Part shown: piece after piece, positions 9,968 to 21,238 of the stretch
Numbering within the stretch: the first letter of the stretch is position 1
Layout: each line of letters begins with the position of its first letter
NCBI GenBank assembly: GCA_963920635.1
Contig: OY987302.1
Coordinates: 34,013,278 to 34,077,277 of the forward strand
Reading direction: 5' to 3'
DNA from: Pseudeuparius sepicola
Taxonomy: Eukaryota > Arthropoda > Insecta > Coleoptera > Anthribidae
Length of the DNA: 64,000 nt
Made by a program: the position numbers and the translations under genes
The notes under the pieces: model-generated
Database searches by the model: none
What the model saw: the letters and a program-made list of their open reading frames with translations, nothing else
Told to the model about the DNA's origin: nothing

Positions 9968-10925
9968 GTGAGCAAAAAATACGCAGGTAACATAGAAAAA
10001 TTCTATGATACCTGGTCTCATATTACAACAAACCCTAAGGTACTCGACTGGGTCAAGGGCATAAAAATACCTTTTGTAAGAACCCCTACGCAGGGGCGCG
10101 AGCCTAAGACAAATATCAAAAAGGGGGAGGAAAATATCTATCATTCAACTATAAATGATTTGTTGCTAAAGGGAGCTATAGTGCAATGCCTTCCTAGCAG
10201 TGACCAATTCCTGTCACCTTATTTTCTTACTACAAAATCTACAGGCGGATATAGGTTTATATTAAATCTTAAAAAGCTGAACACATTTATACCTACGCCT
10301 CATTTTAAGATAGAAGACTATATATAGGTCAGCGGTAAATTTAATACAAAAAAATTATTTTTTGGCTAAAGTGGATTTGAAGGACGCATATTTTTTGTTG
10401 CCTATATTAAAATCGAATAGAAAGTATTTGAGATTCAAATACAGAAATGAATACTTCGTATTTACCTGCCTTCCTTTTGGCCTAAATATGGCACCCTTAA
10501 TATTCACAAAATTGTTAAAGCCAGTTTTGCACACTCTAAGGTCACAGGGTTTTTTATCTGTAGCTTACCTTGATGATATTCTTTTAATAGGCGAAGACCA
10601 GCATGAATGCTAAAGAAACATAAATTCTACCCTAAAAATATTAAAATCTCTGGGGTTCATTATAAACGAGGAAAAGAGTGTGTTAGTCCCAACTCAGAAC
10701 ATAAAGTTTCTAGGGTTAACATTAGATTCCAATTATTTAACATTAAGTTTGACAAATGAAAGAAAAGAAAGTTTGTATTCTAATATCTTAAAAATGTCTC
10801 AGATTAAAATTTGCTCCATCAGAAAATTTGCTACTTCCATTGGGAAGATGGTGGCAGCCTGTCCTGCAATGCAGTATGGTTTTTTGTATACTAAACCTTT
10901 TGAAAAGAAAAATTTAGGGCGTTAA
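9968..10925 (+). pseudogene. DIRS-A reverse transcriptase
   Basis: The RT domain starts in a frame different from gag, with KFYDTWSHITTNPKVLDWVKG and IPFVRTP, followed by RFILNLKKLN and KVDLKDAYFLLP. The catalytic box is YLDDILLIG near 10566-10592 and the thumb includes NIKFLGLTLDSN. Lesions are a frameshift near 10325, an in-frame TAA at 10611-10613 and a frameshift near 10922. The enzyme would copy element RNA into the single-stranded DNA that circularises. All catalytic aspartates are kept although the gene is dead. Confidence 0.85.
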
Positions 10926-10927
10926 AA

Positions 10928-12652
10928 ATGTACAAAGGTAACTACGATGCGGTTATGAATATCCCAAACTCTTTGAAAAATGATTTTACTTGGTGGTTGA
11001 AGAATATAAAAAGCTCCGAAAAGCCCATGTTGCTCAAAAGCAATTTCTCCTTAGAAATTTTTTCGGATGCATCCAAAACTGGTTGGGGTGCCTATTGCCA
11101 GGGTCGTGGAACTGGTGGTTTTTGGAACAACTCCGAATCAAAATACCACATAAATATGCTTGAGCTATATGCAGCATTTTACGCCTTAAAATCGTTCGCA
11201 AAGGATTTAAATAATTGCCAAATTCTACTAAGAATTGATAACATCACGGCCATATCATGCATCAATAGAATGGGAAGTATAAAATACTCTAATTTAAATT
11301 ACGTAGCTCGAGAAATTTGGCAATGGTGCGAATCTAAAAATTTGTACATTTTCGCATCCTACATAAAATCAGAAGAGAATTGCATTGCAGATTTTTACTC
11401 AAGATCTCAATCTTTAGAGACTGAATACGAACTTTCTGAAATTGCTTTCCAAAAAGTCGTAGAAAGATTATGCAAACCTGAAATAGACCTCTTTGCAAAC
11501 ACACTGAATAAAAAATGCGAAAGGTTTATTTCTTGGGGGCCAGATCCTGATTCGGAAAATATCAATTCATTTACCATTTCATGGACTAACATATACTTCT
11601 ACGCATTCCCACCTTTTTCTATAATAACTAGAATAATCGACAAAATAATTAGGGACAAGGCACTGGGAATACTTGTGGTACCCGATTGGCCAAACCAACC
11701 TTGGTACCCACTTTTTTACAAACTGTTGGTAGGAAATGCTCTCTGCTTGGGACCTCATAAAAACTTGCTGCTTTCTCCTTTCAGAGAGACATCCGTCATG
11801 GAAACATCTGAGGCTTTTGGCAGGGAAGATATCAGCAAGGCCTTCTTGAAAAACCAAATTCAAGTTGATTGCATACCAATTATGATGGCATCCCTTACTG
11901 ATAGCACGATCAAGCAATATGCAGTGAGTTATAGAAAATGGTGGGAATTTTGTAATGTTAATCATATCGACCCATTATCATATAATTTAAATAATATTTT
12001 ACTATTCCTAAAGAGCGTAGTGGAGAGTGGTCTTTCTTACGCATCTTTAAATACTGCTCGCTCTGCCCTAGCTCTTATTTTAGACTTTAATAAAAGAGAC
12101 GAATTAACAATAGCCAGATTTTTGAAGGGCATTTATAACATAAGTCCACCCTCACCTAGATACTCACAAACTTGGGACCCGAATATTGTTCTCGAATATT
12201 TGTCAAAACAACATCCTTTACAAAGCCTGCCATTAGAAGAAGTAACCTTAAAATTGGCAACTCTAATTGCATTGGTATCGGGCCATCGTATTCAAACTCT
12301 ATCTCTAATTAAATTAAAAAACATCGAAATTAATGCCGACAACATAAAAGTAAAAATAACAGACAGAATCAAAACATCTGGAAAATCAAAACTTAACCCT
12401 TTATTGCTTCTTCCATATTTTCCTCAGAAGCCAGAACTATGTGTGGCCAGTATCGTCAAATATTATTTAGAGTTGACGAAAGATCTAAGGATGTGTTCAG
12501 CTGAAAATCTTTTAATAACCTATAAAAAGCCACCCAGAGTGGCATCACCACAAACAATAAGTTGTTGGATAAAGACTGTGTTGGCAAGGAGTGGTATAGA
12601 CGTTAATATTTTTAAGGGTTATAGTGTCTGCCGCCGCACGCATGGGTGTTAG
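10928..12652 (+). pseudogene. DIRS-A RNase H and tyrosine recombinase
   Basis: One open frame of 574 codons. RNase H is seen as EIFSDASKTGWGAY (about residues 40-53), MLELYAAFYAL and RIDNITAISCINRMG. After a linker comes the recombinase: a SAM-like core-binding part (SLTDSTIKQYAVSYRKWWEF, about 316-335) and the catalytic part with the first Arg in SGHRIQTLSLIK (about residue 450). The second catalytic cluster, normally H-x-x-R in a context like FKAHSTR, reads FKGYSVCRRTHGC and then stops, so His and Arg are displaced by small indels and the Tyr is lost. The protein would not recombine DNA. Confidence 0.85.
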
Positions 12653-12724
12653 CATTGGATAGGTACCTACCTTTAATTACCTATTATAGTTTCCTTCTGG
12701 TCCATGGTACTTTAAACATCCTAC

Positions 12725-12833
12725 AGGGTGAACTCCTCAGAATATGAGCGAAAAGTAATTAATATATTAATTGACTTACCTTAAGGAAGTTCAATATTAA
12801 TTACTTGAGCTCAGGTTCTGAGGAGTTCACCCC
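12725..12833. repeat. DIRS-A internal complementary region
   Basis: The left part (GGGTGAACTCCTCAGAATAT then GAGCGAAAAGTAATT) is the exact complement of the left terminus. The right part (ATTACTTGAGCTCAGGTTCT then GAGGAGTTCACCC) is the complement of the right terminus. The centre is the 20-bp motif at 12773-12792. Such a region is the template on which a DIRS circle is closed, so this supports the class and helps fix both ends. Confidence 0.85.
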
Positions 12834-12862
12834 CGCCATCCCCAAGCCCCAGAGCTTGTCCT

Positions 12863-13012
12863 AAAACAATGTAATGACGCACCGCCAGCGGCGAGGTTGG
12901 GTCCACAAAAAGCGGCAGTTTTTTTTTCTTATTTCTTTAAATATTGTGCAGTTTGGTACGAAGATGATGTAAACTACAGGGTGAACTCCTCAGAATCTGA
13001 GCTCAAGTAATT
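12863..13012 (-). repeat. DIRS-A right inverted terminal repeat
   Basis: It is the inverse of 8535-8684, including GTTGGGTCCACAAAAAGCGG and CAGTTTGGTACGAAGATGAT. It differs from the left repeat at its outer tip (TCTGAGCTCAAGTAATTAAT instead of TATGAGCGAAAAGTAATT), and the internal complementary region reproduces both versions. Confidence 0.85.
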
Positions 13013-13092
13013 AATATTGAACTTCCTTAAGGTAAGTCAATTAATATCTTAATTATACCACGCTGATACGTCCCAATTAGGTCACATATTTG

Positions 13093-15934
13093 TAGATGTT
13101 CAAAGACTTAAAAGCGATCTGCAACTGAGTATTCCATTTTTGTCCCGTTTGTGAATGGGGAAAGAAAAAAAAAGAAAAGAGGGTCAATAATTTTTCAATA
13201 ATATTTGAACAATGTATACTTCCAATAAACTATATTTATAGGTAATGTGTAATTGTGTGTAATTGAACACATAACAATCGAAAACAAACAAATGTATATA
13301 GGTAAGTATAAAATATAATATAAAAATGTAAGTGTGTGTAATAACACGAAAAATATCACTTAATTCGAGAGCAATGGTTAATAATGTATCTTTGTTTTGC
13401 AAAGCTTTTACGTTCTCGTAAGCAAAGCCTCGGCAATTGTAGGTTTATTTCCTATTATTGGTTTTGTTACGTTAAAAAGACAGATCTCATCAAAGAGGTA
13501 GTTCTTTTGAAATTTTGGTGGATCATCTGGGATTACTGCTTGTGAAAGAAATGGTTTTGTTTAGAAAAATCAATTCGTGGTAGTTGGAGTAAATAAATGG
13601 GTAAAAACTTCGAAGAGTTTATTTAATTTATTCACAATACCATTTTTATTAGTAGTCTCACTTGGTCGAAGAGATTTTGTTTCATCGTCTAATAAACCCT
13701 CTTAGCTTTCGGAAGATGTTTACGCTAGGTTTGCATGGATGTTTCTTGGCTTGGTTGTAATTTGTTTCTTGAAAAATAGTTAGTTAGGAATGTACCTAGG
13801 TGCTCTTTGCTGTTGATGAGTCGTGGTGCAAGTGGTTTTGTTGTGAACTTACCTTCTGTGGTTGGTCTTCGAGCTCTGTCGAGCGAACAATGTTTTGCTT
13901 TTGTTCAGATTGTTTGTGGCTGGTTTTAGCAGTTCTGAGCCTTCGCGGTTTGTTACTAGCTTGTTTGACCTAGAATAAAAAGGAATATCGTTAGTTATTA
14001 GAAGAATAAAAGACGTACGACAAGTTTTTTTTTGGTTATGTTTTGATTTCAACTTGGATTTATTTACGAAATACTTGTCCACGGATTATCGAATATTATT
14101 TGCTGTTCTACTTACTGATGTTGCTGATGTTCCGTACATTCCGTAGTTTAATGATATCCAATCTTTTGTTCCACAAAATAAATTGCCAAGTGACGTTCAC
14201 ATCCTTGCGACTGCAGTGACACCTGTTGGACAGTGTCACAAGTTGATCGCATTGCTTGTCATTGAGCCACCTAGCAACAGAAGCAAAGAGCAGGCTTTGT
14301 TGTGATTTTTTGGCAGACATCTGTCGAGTTGTCGCGCTATCTGTCGGTGTCGGCGTGAAGTTTCTCCTATGTTCGTGGATTTCAACAGATTCAATATTTG
14401 TTCACATAGGCAGAGTGTAGATGTCCTTCGCATCACGATTTACTGGATTTGGGTTGTTTTTTTTTGTGATTGCCAACAGATTTAGTTTTTGCCAGTAATT
14501 TGGCACTTCGAGAGTTCTGGTGTTCCGTTTGAAGCACGGCAAATCGGGAAGTTTTTCCGGTGGCAGATTAGTCGATTACGAGTGTAGTTTCTGGCTCGTC
14601 TTGTGTACTTCAAGGATTATTTCGGCTGCCTGCACGTGTAACTGGAGGTCCAATACCGATTGTGGTTGTGATTGATGGTTATTGGTCCTCTATCCGCTTT
14701 TGTGGGATTAAATTGCTCTGCTGAAAAATTGGACCCTGGAACCTACGTAAAAGAACCCCATTCCATCTTGGGAGTAATAATACCTGCTGGTAAGCTAATC
14801 TGTGCCTTTCATTTTAGTTCATATTTCTGATTGTGTTTTTTATTTTAGAACCATTGTTCGGATTCATAAAAAAAATTGGTGTCGACTCACTGAATTTCCA
14901 ACGGTAAAGAATTTGAACTGGAAAAAACCCTCGTTTGGAGGTAGGTTAGGTTTATTGTGTATTTTTATTTTGGGAACTAAATTTAGTGCCAAAGTTCGTT
15001 ATAGGAATTGGTTAATAAAATACCAATCGCGTAATTTATTTTTAGGGTTTTCCGGGTCCAGCCTAGTTTTTTTTTGCTGGAGCTGATTTGTTTTCATTGG
15101 ACTGCAGGTTTTGAATTTTGGTTTCGACTTCAAGATTCGGGTGTACCTACATTGTCCCTTGAGGCGCCTGAGTGACGGAGTGCACTTTGTTACCACCTGA
15201 TCGCTCTGTGGATGGCTAAGAGGACCTTCATCTGAGGACCTCGCCGCATTGAAGGGTCACCAACAGCTAAGTGTTGCATGATCATTTTCTTTTTATATAT
15301 ATCAAAGAGCGTATGCTATCACAGCTCCTTTCTGCGTACGTCGTGACGGTTTGCGTTTATTTGTTATGAACAATAGCGTTCGTCATGTTGAACTTTTGCG
15401 TATAGGTTATGATCTTGCTGCGTATGTTATTGATCTTATGCGATCGTTGTATGAACTGCACTTGTACACGTTCGGGGATACAAACCAACTTGTAGTATCA
15501 CATTCATTGAGTATTATTATTAATAACATCAATTTATTTTAAAATCTCGGTAAGAATAACTTGTCGGTGAATCTAGGAAGACCTAGACAGTTGTGTTATT
15601 AGGGATAGTGGTGTAGAGCACCAAAAGAGAATAATTACAACTTTGTTTGTCTGTCGACAGCCAATGTTTACTGTTTGTCCGAACCCTAGTAAGTTTAGTA
15701 AATTTAGTAGACGGTCCGAAATCTTGTTTTATTTTATTTTTATTATTATTTAAATTGAATTTCGAGTTTGGCAAAAATACCTACCGAGAATTTTCTTGGT
15801 TTGTTTCTCACTTACATAGAGTGAGGGGTGGTAACAAACTAAGTGGCGCCTTCCCCGTCATCTTTATACCCACGCCCGTCTTCACTGTTTAAAAGCTGGC
15901 GGCTACCACACCTTCATCGACGAATACATTGTAG
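13093..15934. other. Unassigned 2.8 kb between DIRS-B recombinase and its right terminus
   Basis: No recognisable protein domain was found on either strand. The segment is mixed AT-rich and moderate GC, with T-runs and short open frames under 100 codons that have no family motifs. Possible splice-like signals (for example CATTTTAG at 14808-14815) are too weak to call a gene. It is far longer than the usual distance from recombinase to terminal repeat in DIRS-A (about 400 bp), so it is probably one or more inserted elements. Confidence 0.4.
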
Positions 15935-17039
15935 GTAATCTATACATTTTTGAGGCAACAATAAATAGCGTTGCAGTTGGTTATAAAACCTTGCAAAAAC
16001 TTTCGATCAGACCATCCAGCATTTTTCCTGATGGAGTCTATGTTTAACCCCGCTTGGTGAGCAGCCGACGTAGAAGCATATCTTGTGCTATGAGCTTTGA
16101 AATATCAATGCCTCCTTGTTTTAGCCCATCTTTATCCACTGGCTTACTGTCTGGATTGATGCTGGATGATATGGTCTCTTGTGGGTTATAAGGAGTTGGT
16201 TGCCATCTTTTCTCAGGGGTTCGGTTTTATCTATATAAAAAATTAGCGTGTATCTGCATACAACTCAGGTTTGTCCGTGAAAAGGGGAAAATCCTTTCTA
16301 GATCCTGATGTTTTTTAGATAGTCAGAAACGTAGATCTCTACCCTATCCTTCAATTGGTTTATGTCGGTTATTTTTATGCTAGCAATGGTTTGAGCCCTA
16401 TGCGCTGAAGTTAGGGCTAGTAATATAGTTAATTTTATCGTGAGATTTTGCAGCTGAAGGTTTTCCAATGGAAATATTTTCGCCCAATATTGGAGAACAG
16501 GGTAAGGATCCCAAGTTTCCTGGTACCTGGGAAAAGAAGGCCTTAGTCTAAAAACTCCCTTCATATATCTATCTATTAATTCCCCTTTCAGCGTACTACA
16601 ATTTATGAGATATATCGCTGCTCTAGCAGAGTTTAGAGTGGAGTATTTTGCTCCTTTGCTGAACTCTTGGTTGAGGAATTCAATTACCACTCCCGTACTT
16701 GGCTCATAAACCTCCTCCCTGGATGCCATACAGAAGTGCCACCACTTGCGGAGACTTGTATTATATTGCTTGAAGATGTTGTCACTTAATGAGGCTAACA
16801 TTGTGTCCGTGGACCCTTCGGAGATGCCTTTTTTTTAAGTAAGCTTCCCGGGGCAGGGTAAGGGACTTGGCTAACGGGTGGCTCTCTCTAAAGGGAGAAA
16901 GAAGAAGCTTTTGACTTGGGTTTAAAATTACTATTTTCGAGGTAAGAAGGTTTTTTATTAATGGAAACCACATTTGGGATTTCCACATTGGAAATACGAC
17001 TATACCTTGAGCTTTATCTGCAAGGATTTTGTTTAGCAC
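15935..17039 (-). pseudogene. DIRS-B tyrosine recombinase
   Basis: Two open pieces, 17039-16782 and 16801-16298, overlap by 20 bases in different frames. They cover the linker and core-binding domain (SLSDNIFKQYNTSLRKWWHF) and the first catalytic Arg (TSAHRAQTIASIK, near 16400). After a stop at 16298, the second box is preserved at 16072-16110 as FKAHSTRYAST, containing His and Arg. It is followed by AGLNIDSIRKNAGWSD. The nucleophile Tyr lies in FARFYN, one base out of frame near 15985. All catalytic residues can thus be located, but the gene has at least three frame lesions. Confidence 0.85.
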
Positions 17040-17289
17040 CTTGTTTATTTGCGAAAAGGGAAGAAAAGCGTAGAAATTGAGGTTTTTCCAAAATATCGTA
17101 GACCAGGAAACATATTTATGACATTTTTTATTTGTCCGAGATGCAAAAATATCGATTTCCGGAAGCCCGAGCTCATCTACTATTTTCCTAAAGGCGTCTT
17201 CATGTAGTGCATATTCTGTGCCTACTGTTAGACATCTCGATTCTTTGTCCGCAACCGTGTTTTCTTTTGATTGTATGTATGATGCAAAA

Positions 17290-17640
17290 ACTTGATTATT
17301 CTTTCCTCACACCATAACAAAGTTTGCCTTGTTATATTATTTAGGTTTTTGTTTTTTTTTTCTTATTCATATATGCGATTGCTGTGGTGTTGTCAATTCT
17401 GAGAAGTACATTAGTTCTTTGTAATTTTTTTGCAAAAATTTTGAGACCGAAGAAAGCTGCAAGAAGTTCTAAGTAATTAATATGAAAACTCGATTCGAGT
17501 TCTGTCCAAAAACCTCTAGCTGTTTTATTATTGCAGCTGGCACCCCATCCCGTGGGTGAAGCGTCAGAGTAAATTTCGATTTGAAAATCGCGTGGCAAGA
17601 GATTTTTGACATCCCTCAATATTTTGTTCCCACCAATCCA
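17290..17640 (-). pseudogene. DIRS-B RNase H
   Basis: The motif IEIYSDASPTGWGASC carries the first catalytic Asp. It is followed by INYLELLAAFFGLKIFAKKL with the Glu, and by LLRIDNTTAIAYMNK with the next Asp. A run of T on the plus strand around 17350-17362 (AAAAA on minus) shifts the frame and ends the open segment at 17341. The rest (FASYIQSKENTVADKESR) is found around 17240-17290 in another frame. It would degrade the RNA template during cDNA synthesis. Confidence 0.75.
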
Positions 17641-18773
17641 AGTCTTCTTTAATTGACAAAGGCATTTTCATGGTATAGTCATAATTACCATTGTACTTTT
17701 TAAGGGCTAGATATTTTTCTCTTTCCAAAATTTTCATATGGAGCCAACCGTATGGTATGGCCGGACAAACAGATACAAGGATACCTATAAGTCTTGCAAA
17801 TTCTCTGATTTTGGAAATTCCCTTCTTTTTAATTTTAATTACTTCCTTTTTTATCTGTCCCTCTTTCTCTTGGGGTAGACTAATGTTCATTGTTTTACTA
17901 TTATAAATGAAACCTAAATATTTTATCTTTTGTGATGGTGTTAAAAGACTCTTTTCCCAATTTATTAGAAACCCAAGGCTTGCAAGAGGTCAACTGTGAT
18001 TTCTATGTTGGTTAAACATTGCTCTATATTATTACCCAGAAGAAGGAGATCATCTAGGTATATAACTGATTGAATCCTCTCTCTCGTAGGTGGGATATTA
18101 CTGGCTTCAACAACTTAGTGAAGACATATGGAGCACTAGCCATTCCAAAAGGAAGACATTGAAATTCAATTGTTTTGTTCTGAAAAATGAATCTCGGGTA
18201 TTTCTTGTGTTTCTCGTCAACTGGCACTAGAAAATATGCATTTTTTTAAGTCTACGGTAGCCATGAAAGAATTCTTGGAAATCATACTCTTTACAGTTTT
18301 TTGATCTTCCATTTTAAAATGGCATGTGCTTATGAATTTATTTAATCTTTTAAGATTCAATGTGAACCTAAATTTACCATCCGATTTCCTTCTCAAAAAG
18401 AAGGAAGATATAAATTCTCCCCTCTCGTGGGAACATTCAGTTACTGCTCCTATTTGCAGAAGTTCCTTTATGCTGCTTTCATAAAATTTTTCATTAGAGT
18501 GGTCGGTGAATTCTGCTTGGGTATTTTTACAAATGGAATTTTATATCCTTTGACCCATTGTAACACATTACGACTTTTGGTTATTTTCCCCCACTCTTTT
18601 GAAAAATTTTTAATTCTACCAGTATATTTTTCTACCTCAGAAGAACTTAGTACTGTCTCCTCTTGTTCCCCGTTCTGCTCGTCTCCGGTCGCCTCCTCTT
18701 CGTTGCTCTTTCTCTGTTGAATGTCTGGAAGCTGATTCTCGAGTTTCCCCCCCTCCCCTCTTTTGGCCTCCAA
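17564..18773 (-). pseudogene. DIRS-B reverse transcriptase
   Basis: The frame opens at about 18773 and contains VEKYTGRIKNFSKEWGKI and VLQWVKGYKIPFVKIP, the same start block as DIRS-A. Downstream, in shifted frames, the minus strand gives FTLNLKRLNKFI, FMATVDLKK, and the catalytic YLDDLLLLG around 18040-18066. The thumb lies at 17890-17600 (IREFARLIGILVSVCPAIPYGWL). At least three frameshifts or stops lie between 18468 and 17890. RT identity is secure although no single frame covers it. Confidence 0.8.
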
Positions 18774-19506
18774 TTTGTTTTCGAGGGGAGGCGCTTGTAG
18801 TTTAAATTTTTAGCAGATTTCTTTAGTATCTTCGCCGATGATTCCATGTTTTGCGCTGTTTTACACTTTTTTCCAAAAGTCTCACAACAACAAGTACGTG
18901 TCAATAACGCTTTCATTCGCGATCTTTCTCGCCATGTCATTAAGGATGTTGGGTAAAGAGAATTTTCTATGTTTTGACATCTGGTATTGCAGGTCCACTA
19001 ATATGTTTCCCGCTTCGACTATTTCTGATATGTTTTGCCGATTTTCTGGGGTGTTCTGCTCTAAGGCCTTGGTTATAAAAATGCCCAGGGCTACCATGCC
19101 TTTCCCCAAAATATCCTGCATTTTGTTCAGGAACATATCTTTCTTTACGTCTGTGGGTGAAGTAGGGACGTCACCTCCGGGTTTAATTTGGGCCCTTTTA
19201 AAAATTGGCAGTTTTTCGGGGTTGCATATTTGGCGTATAGCTCGTTTTTTACGTCATTGTCCAGACCTTTAGTCAGGTACACTTCCTATCTTTTTGCGAG
19301 GTCGTTCTGGAGATCACCTCCTTCATCCGCCGCATTATTCGGTACCGTTCCGAGAATGTCGTCCATATTCTCGACCACCTCGGTGGATGGGGTGCCCACA
19401 GTATTCTCGACTTCGCCTGTAGGGGTTTCTGCAACAACCAATCCCGAAGAATCGGAATTGGAGCTGTCACTCGACTGATCAGTGCTATCACTGTCGCTAT
19501 CAGTGC
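18647..19506 (-). pseudogene. DIRS-B gag main exon
   Basis: After the acceptor the protein begins with an acidic Ser/Asp run and continues VENTVGTPSTEVVENMDD. A TAG at 19288-19286 interrupts it, though the same frame goes on (EVYLTKGLDNDVKNELYAKY, also seen in related gag). A frameshift near 19145 leads to the helical part (MFLNKMQDILGKGMVALGIF and YQMSKHRKFSLPNILNDM). A further frame change near 18890 leads to a Lys/Arg-rich tail ending at 18647. The tail overlaps the RT frame by about 125 bases, a common DIRS arrangement. Confidence 0.7.
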
Positions 19507-19872
19507 CTGTAAGGGAAAAAATAAAAATAATAGATGCTTTAACATGCATTATGTAACCTAAATCCAAGTTTTGATATCCTTTTAGACTTTATTCTGGTAT
19601 TTGATATTTTAGCAAGTCAAAAACTGCCAAACCGTTTACCTGAAATGGTAAATCTAGCTTGTATCTGTTATAAGGGTGGTTTTTAGCATTTAGCATCCTG
19701 ACGGTGCAAGCCAGGGTCTGCGGGACTTTGTCGTATACTACAAAATAGCATATGCCACTGCGTCAGTTTTAACGATAAACCAAAGGTTAACGTGATGCCA
19801 TGCTAAGCCTTTTTTTCTTTCCCGATGTTTTTGTTGCCTTCGTGTTTTTATTCTATTTCTGTACCTACTTAC
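19507..19872 (-). other. Phase-1 intron in DIRS-B gag (366 bp)
   Basis: The donor is GTAAGT and the acceptor is CCCTTACAG after a T-rich tract. Splicing joins a basic exon to an acidic Ser/Asp-rich segment (TDSDSDSTDQSS) in frame, as in DIRS-A. Confidence 0.65.
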
Positions 19873-19960
19873 TTTCAAATTTTTCCATCTCCTTCATGAT
19901 TTTTCTGACTTTTTCTTTTAATCTGCGAATGTCCTTTTTCTTTGCTTTCCGTTTTCCCAT
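19873..19960 (-). CDS. DIRS-B gag exon 1
   Basis: An ATG at 19960 opens 29 codons plus one base. The peptide is strongly basic and helical (MGKRKAKKKDIRRLKEKVRK). It ends at a consensus donor, GTAAGT, in phase 1. The exon lies about 190 bp inside the element terminus. The same short basic exon with the same phase is seen in DIRS-A, although the two sequences share little identity. Confidence 0.7.
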
Positions 19961-20382
19961 TGTTCTTTCCGATTTTGCACTTTACACTTCGCACACGTCG
20001 AACGCTAAGAACGTAATAAATAAGCGGCCCGGCTGAGTCAGGCGAGTCGGGAGCGAGCGGGAAGTTTTTTCTTTAAAGCATAGAGCACATGTTCGGCTAC
20101 ATGGCGAACTACAAATATGTGACCTAATTGGGACGTATCAGTGTGGTATAATTATTGATTATTTATCCTTCTGTACGTAAAGAACTATTTAAAAATAGGC
20201 TCTTACACCCCTTTTTCCGCGATTTTTGACTAATTACTCTATTTACCCCCTTTGCAATGAGAAAAAAAACAGAATCTACTGCGCTGTATACCGTATTATG
20301 ATTTATTTTCGCATAATGAATGGTTATTTATCGATTATTTATCCCACTGTACCTGAAGAACTATTTCAAAATAGGTACTCAC

Positions 20383-20663
20383 TAGGGCTGTTCGATCTCC
20401 AAATTTCAGTATCGGAAATCGATACTGAAAAAATATCGATAAAATCGATAAATCGATAAAATCGAAAATATCGATAAAATCGAAAAGATCGATAAAATCG
20501 AAAGTATCGATAAAATCGAAAAGATCGATAAAATCGAAAAGATCGATAAAATCGATAAAATAGATAATATCGATATTTCGATTTATCGAAATTGAATATC
20601 GAGTATCGATAAAATCGATAGTATCGATACTTTCGATTTTATCGATATTTTGTCTCAGGCCTA
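20383..20663. mobile_element. hAT-type MITE made of ATCGAT repeats
   Basis: The 281 bp insertion is flanked by the 8-bp duplication GTACTCAC (20375-20382 and 20664-20671). Its ends are TAGGGCTG and CAGGCCTA, short inverted repeats typical of hAT elements. The right arm near 39340 has the uninterrupted sequence, confirming the insertion. Its interior is mostly tandem copies of a unit like ATCGATAAAATCGAAA. Confidence 0.85.
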
Positions 20664-21238
20664 GTACTCACACATCCCTTCCAATGCTTTTTCTCACCTA
20701 ATTATTCCTATTGTTATTTATTTACCCTATACTGCAAAAAAATTAAATACCCGCCCGTGTACAATGTATTGTCTATTTTGCGTAATTTGCGTAATAAACA
20801 AAATATCATTTATTTACCCTAGATCGATTAAAAAATAGGTACAAGTATACTCCTTTTCCCCTTTTATTTTCGTCTATAATGTCAAAGTCACGAGATACAT
20901 TCACTTGTTTATCAAAAAAATCTACCCACACCTGCGTAATTGTTTGCCAACATCCTAGATCTATTAAAATCCGAATGCGCGTCCATAGAAATTTTCAAAT
21001 TTATCCCTCTGTAAGTGAAGAACTATTTAAAAATAGGTTCTTGCACTCTTTTTCCGCTTTTTGACTAATTACACTATTTATTACGTATTTATCCCTATAC
21101 AATAAAAAATACAATGCAAGCTTTTTCCCACCTAATTGTTCCTATTATTATTTATTTAATAAACAAAATATAAATTATTCTCCTCTTTATAGCAACAGAA
21201 CTATAAATAAACTATAGAACTATTAAAAATAGGTACCC

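Larger units (their letters stand above)
8535..13047 (+). mobile_element. DIRS-like tyrosine-recombinase retrotransposon (DIRS-A)
   Basis: It contains, in order, an inverted terminal repeat, spliced gag, reverse transcriptase, RNase H, tyrosine recombinase, an internal complementary region and the second inverted terminal repeat. That is the layout of DIRS1-type elements, which integrate through a circular intermediate using a tyrosine recombinase instead of an integrase. The ORFs carry at least three frameshifts or stops in pol and damage at the recombinase C-terminus, so the copy is inactive. It abuts DIRS-B on its right. Confidence 0.9.
13048..20152 (-). mobile_element. DIRS-like tyrosine-recombinase retrotransposon (DIRS-B)
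   Basis: The minus strand carries spliced gag, RT, RNase H and tyrosine recombinase in DIRS order. The 5' terminus (20152 inward) and the sequence at 13048-13092 are inverted copies of about 45 bp (TAATTATACCAC, ACGTCCCAATTAGGTCACAT), which sets the likely limits. It lies head-to-head against DIRS-A. About 2.8 kb between the recombinase end and the 13048 terminus is unexplained and may be a further insertion. No internal complementary region was found. The genes are broken by several stops and frameshifts. Confidence 0.8.

Noticed and set aside
11407..11965. Minus-strand open frames of 61 and 128 codons
   Set aside because: They are antisense shadows of the DIRS-A RNase H and recombinase frame.
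14802..15542. Plus-strand frames of 60-95 codons with possible splice sites
   Set aside because: No motif, no consistent exon chain, and the frames are of chance length for this composition.
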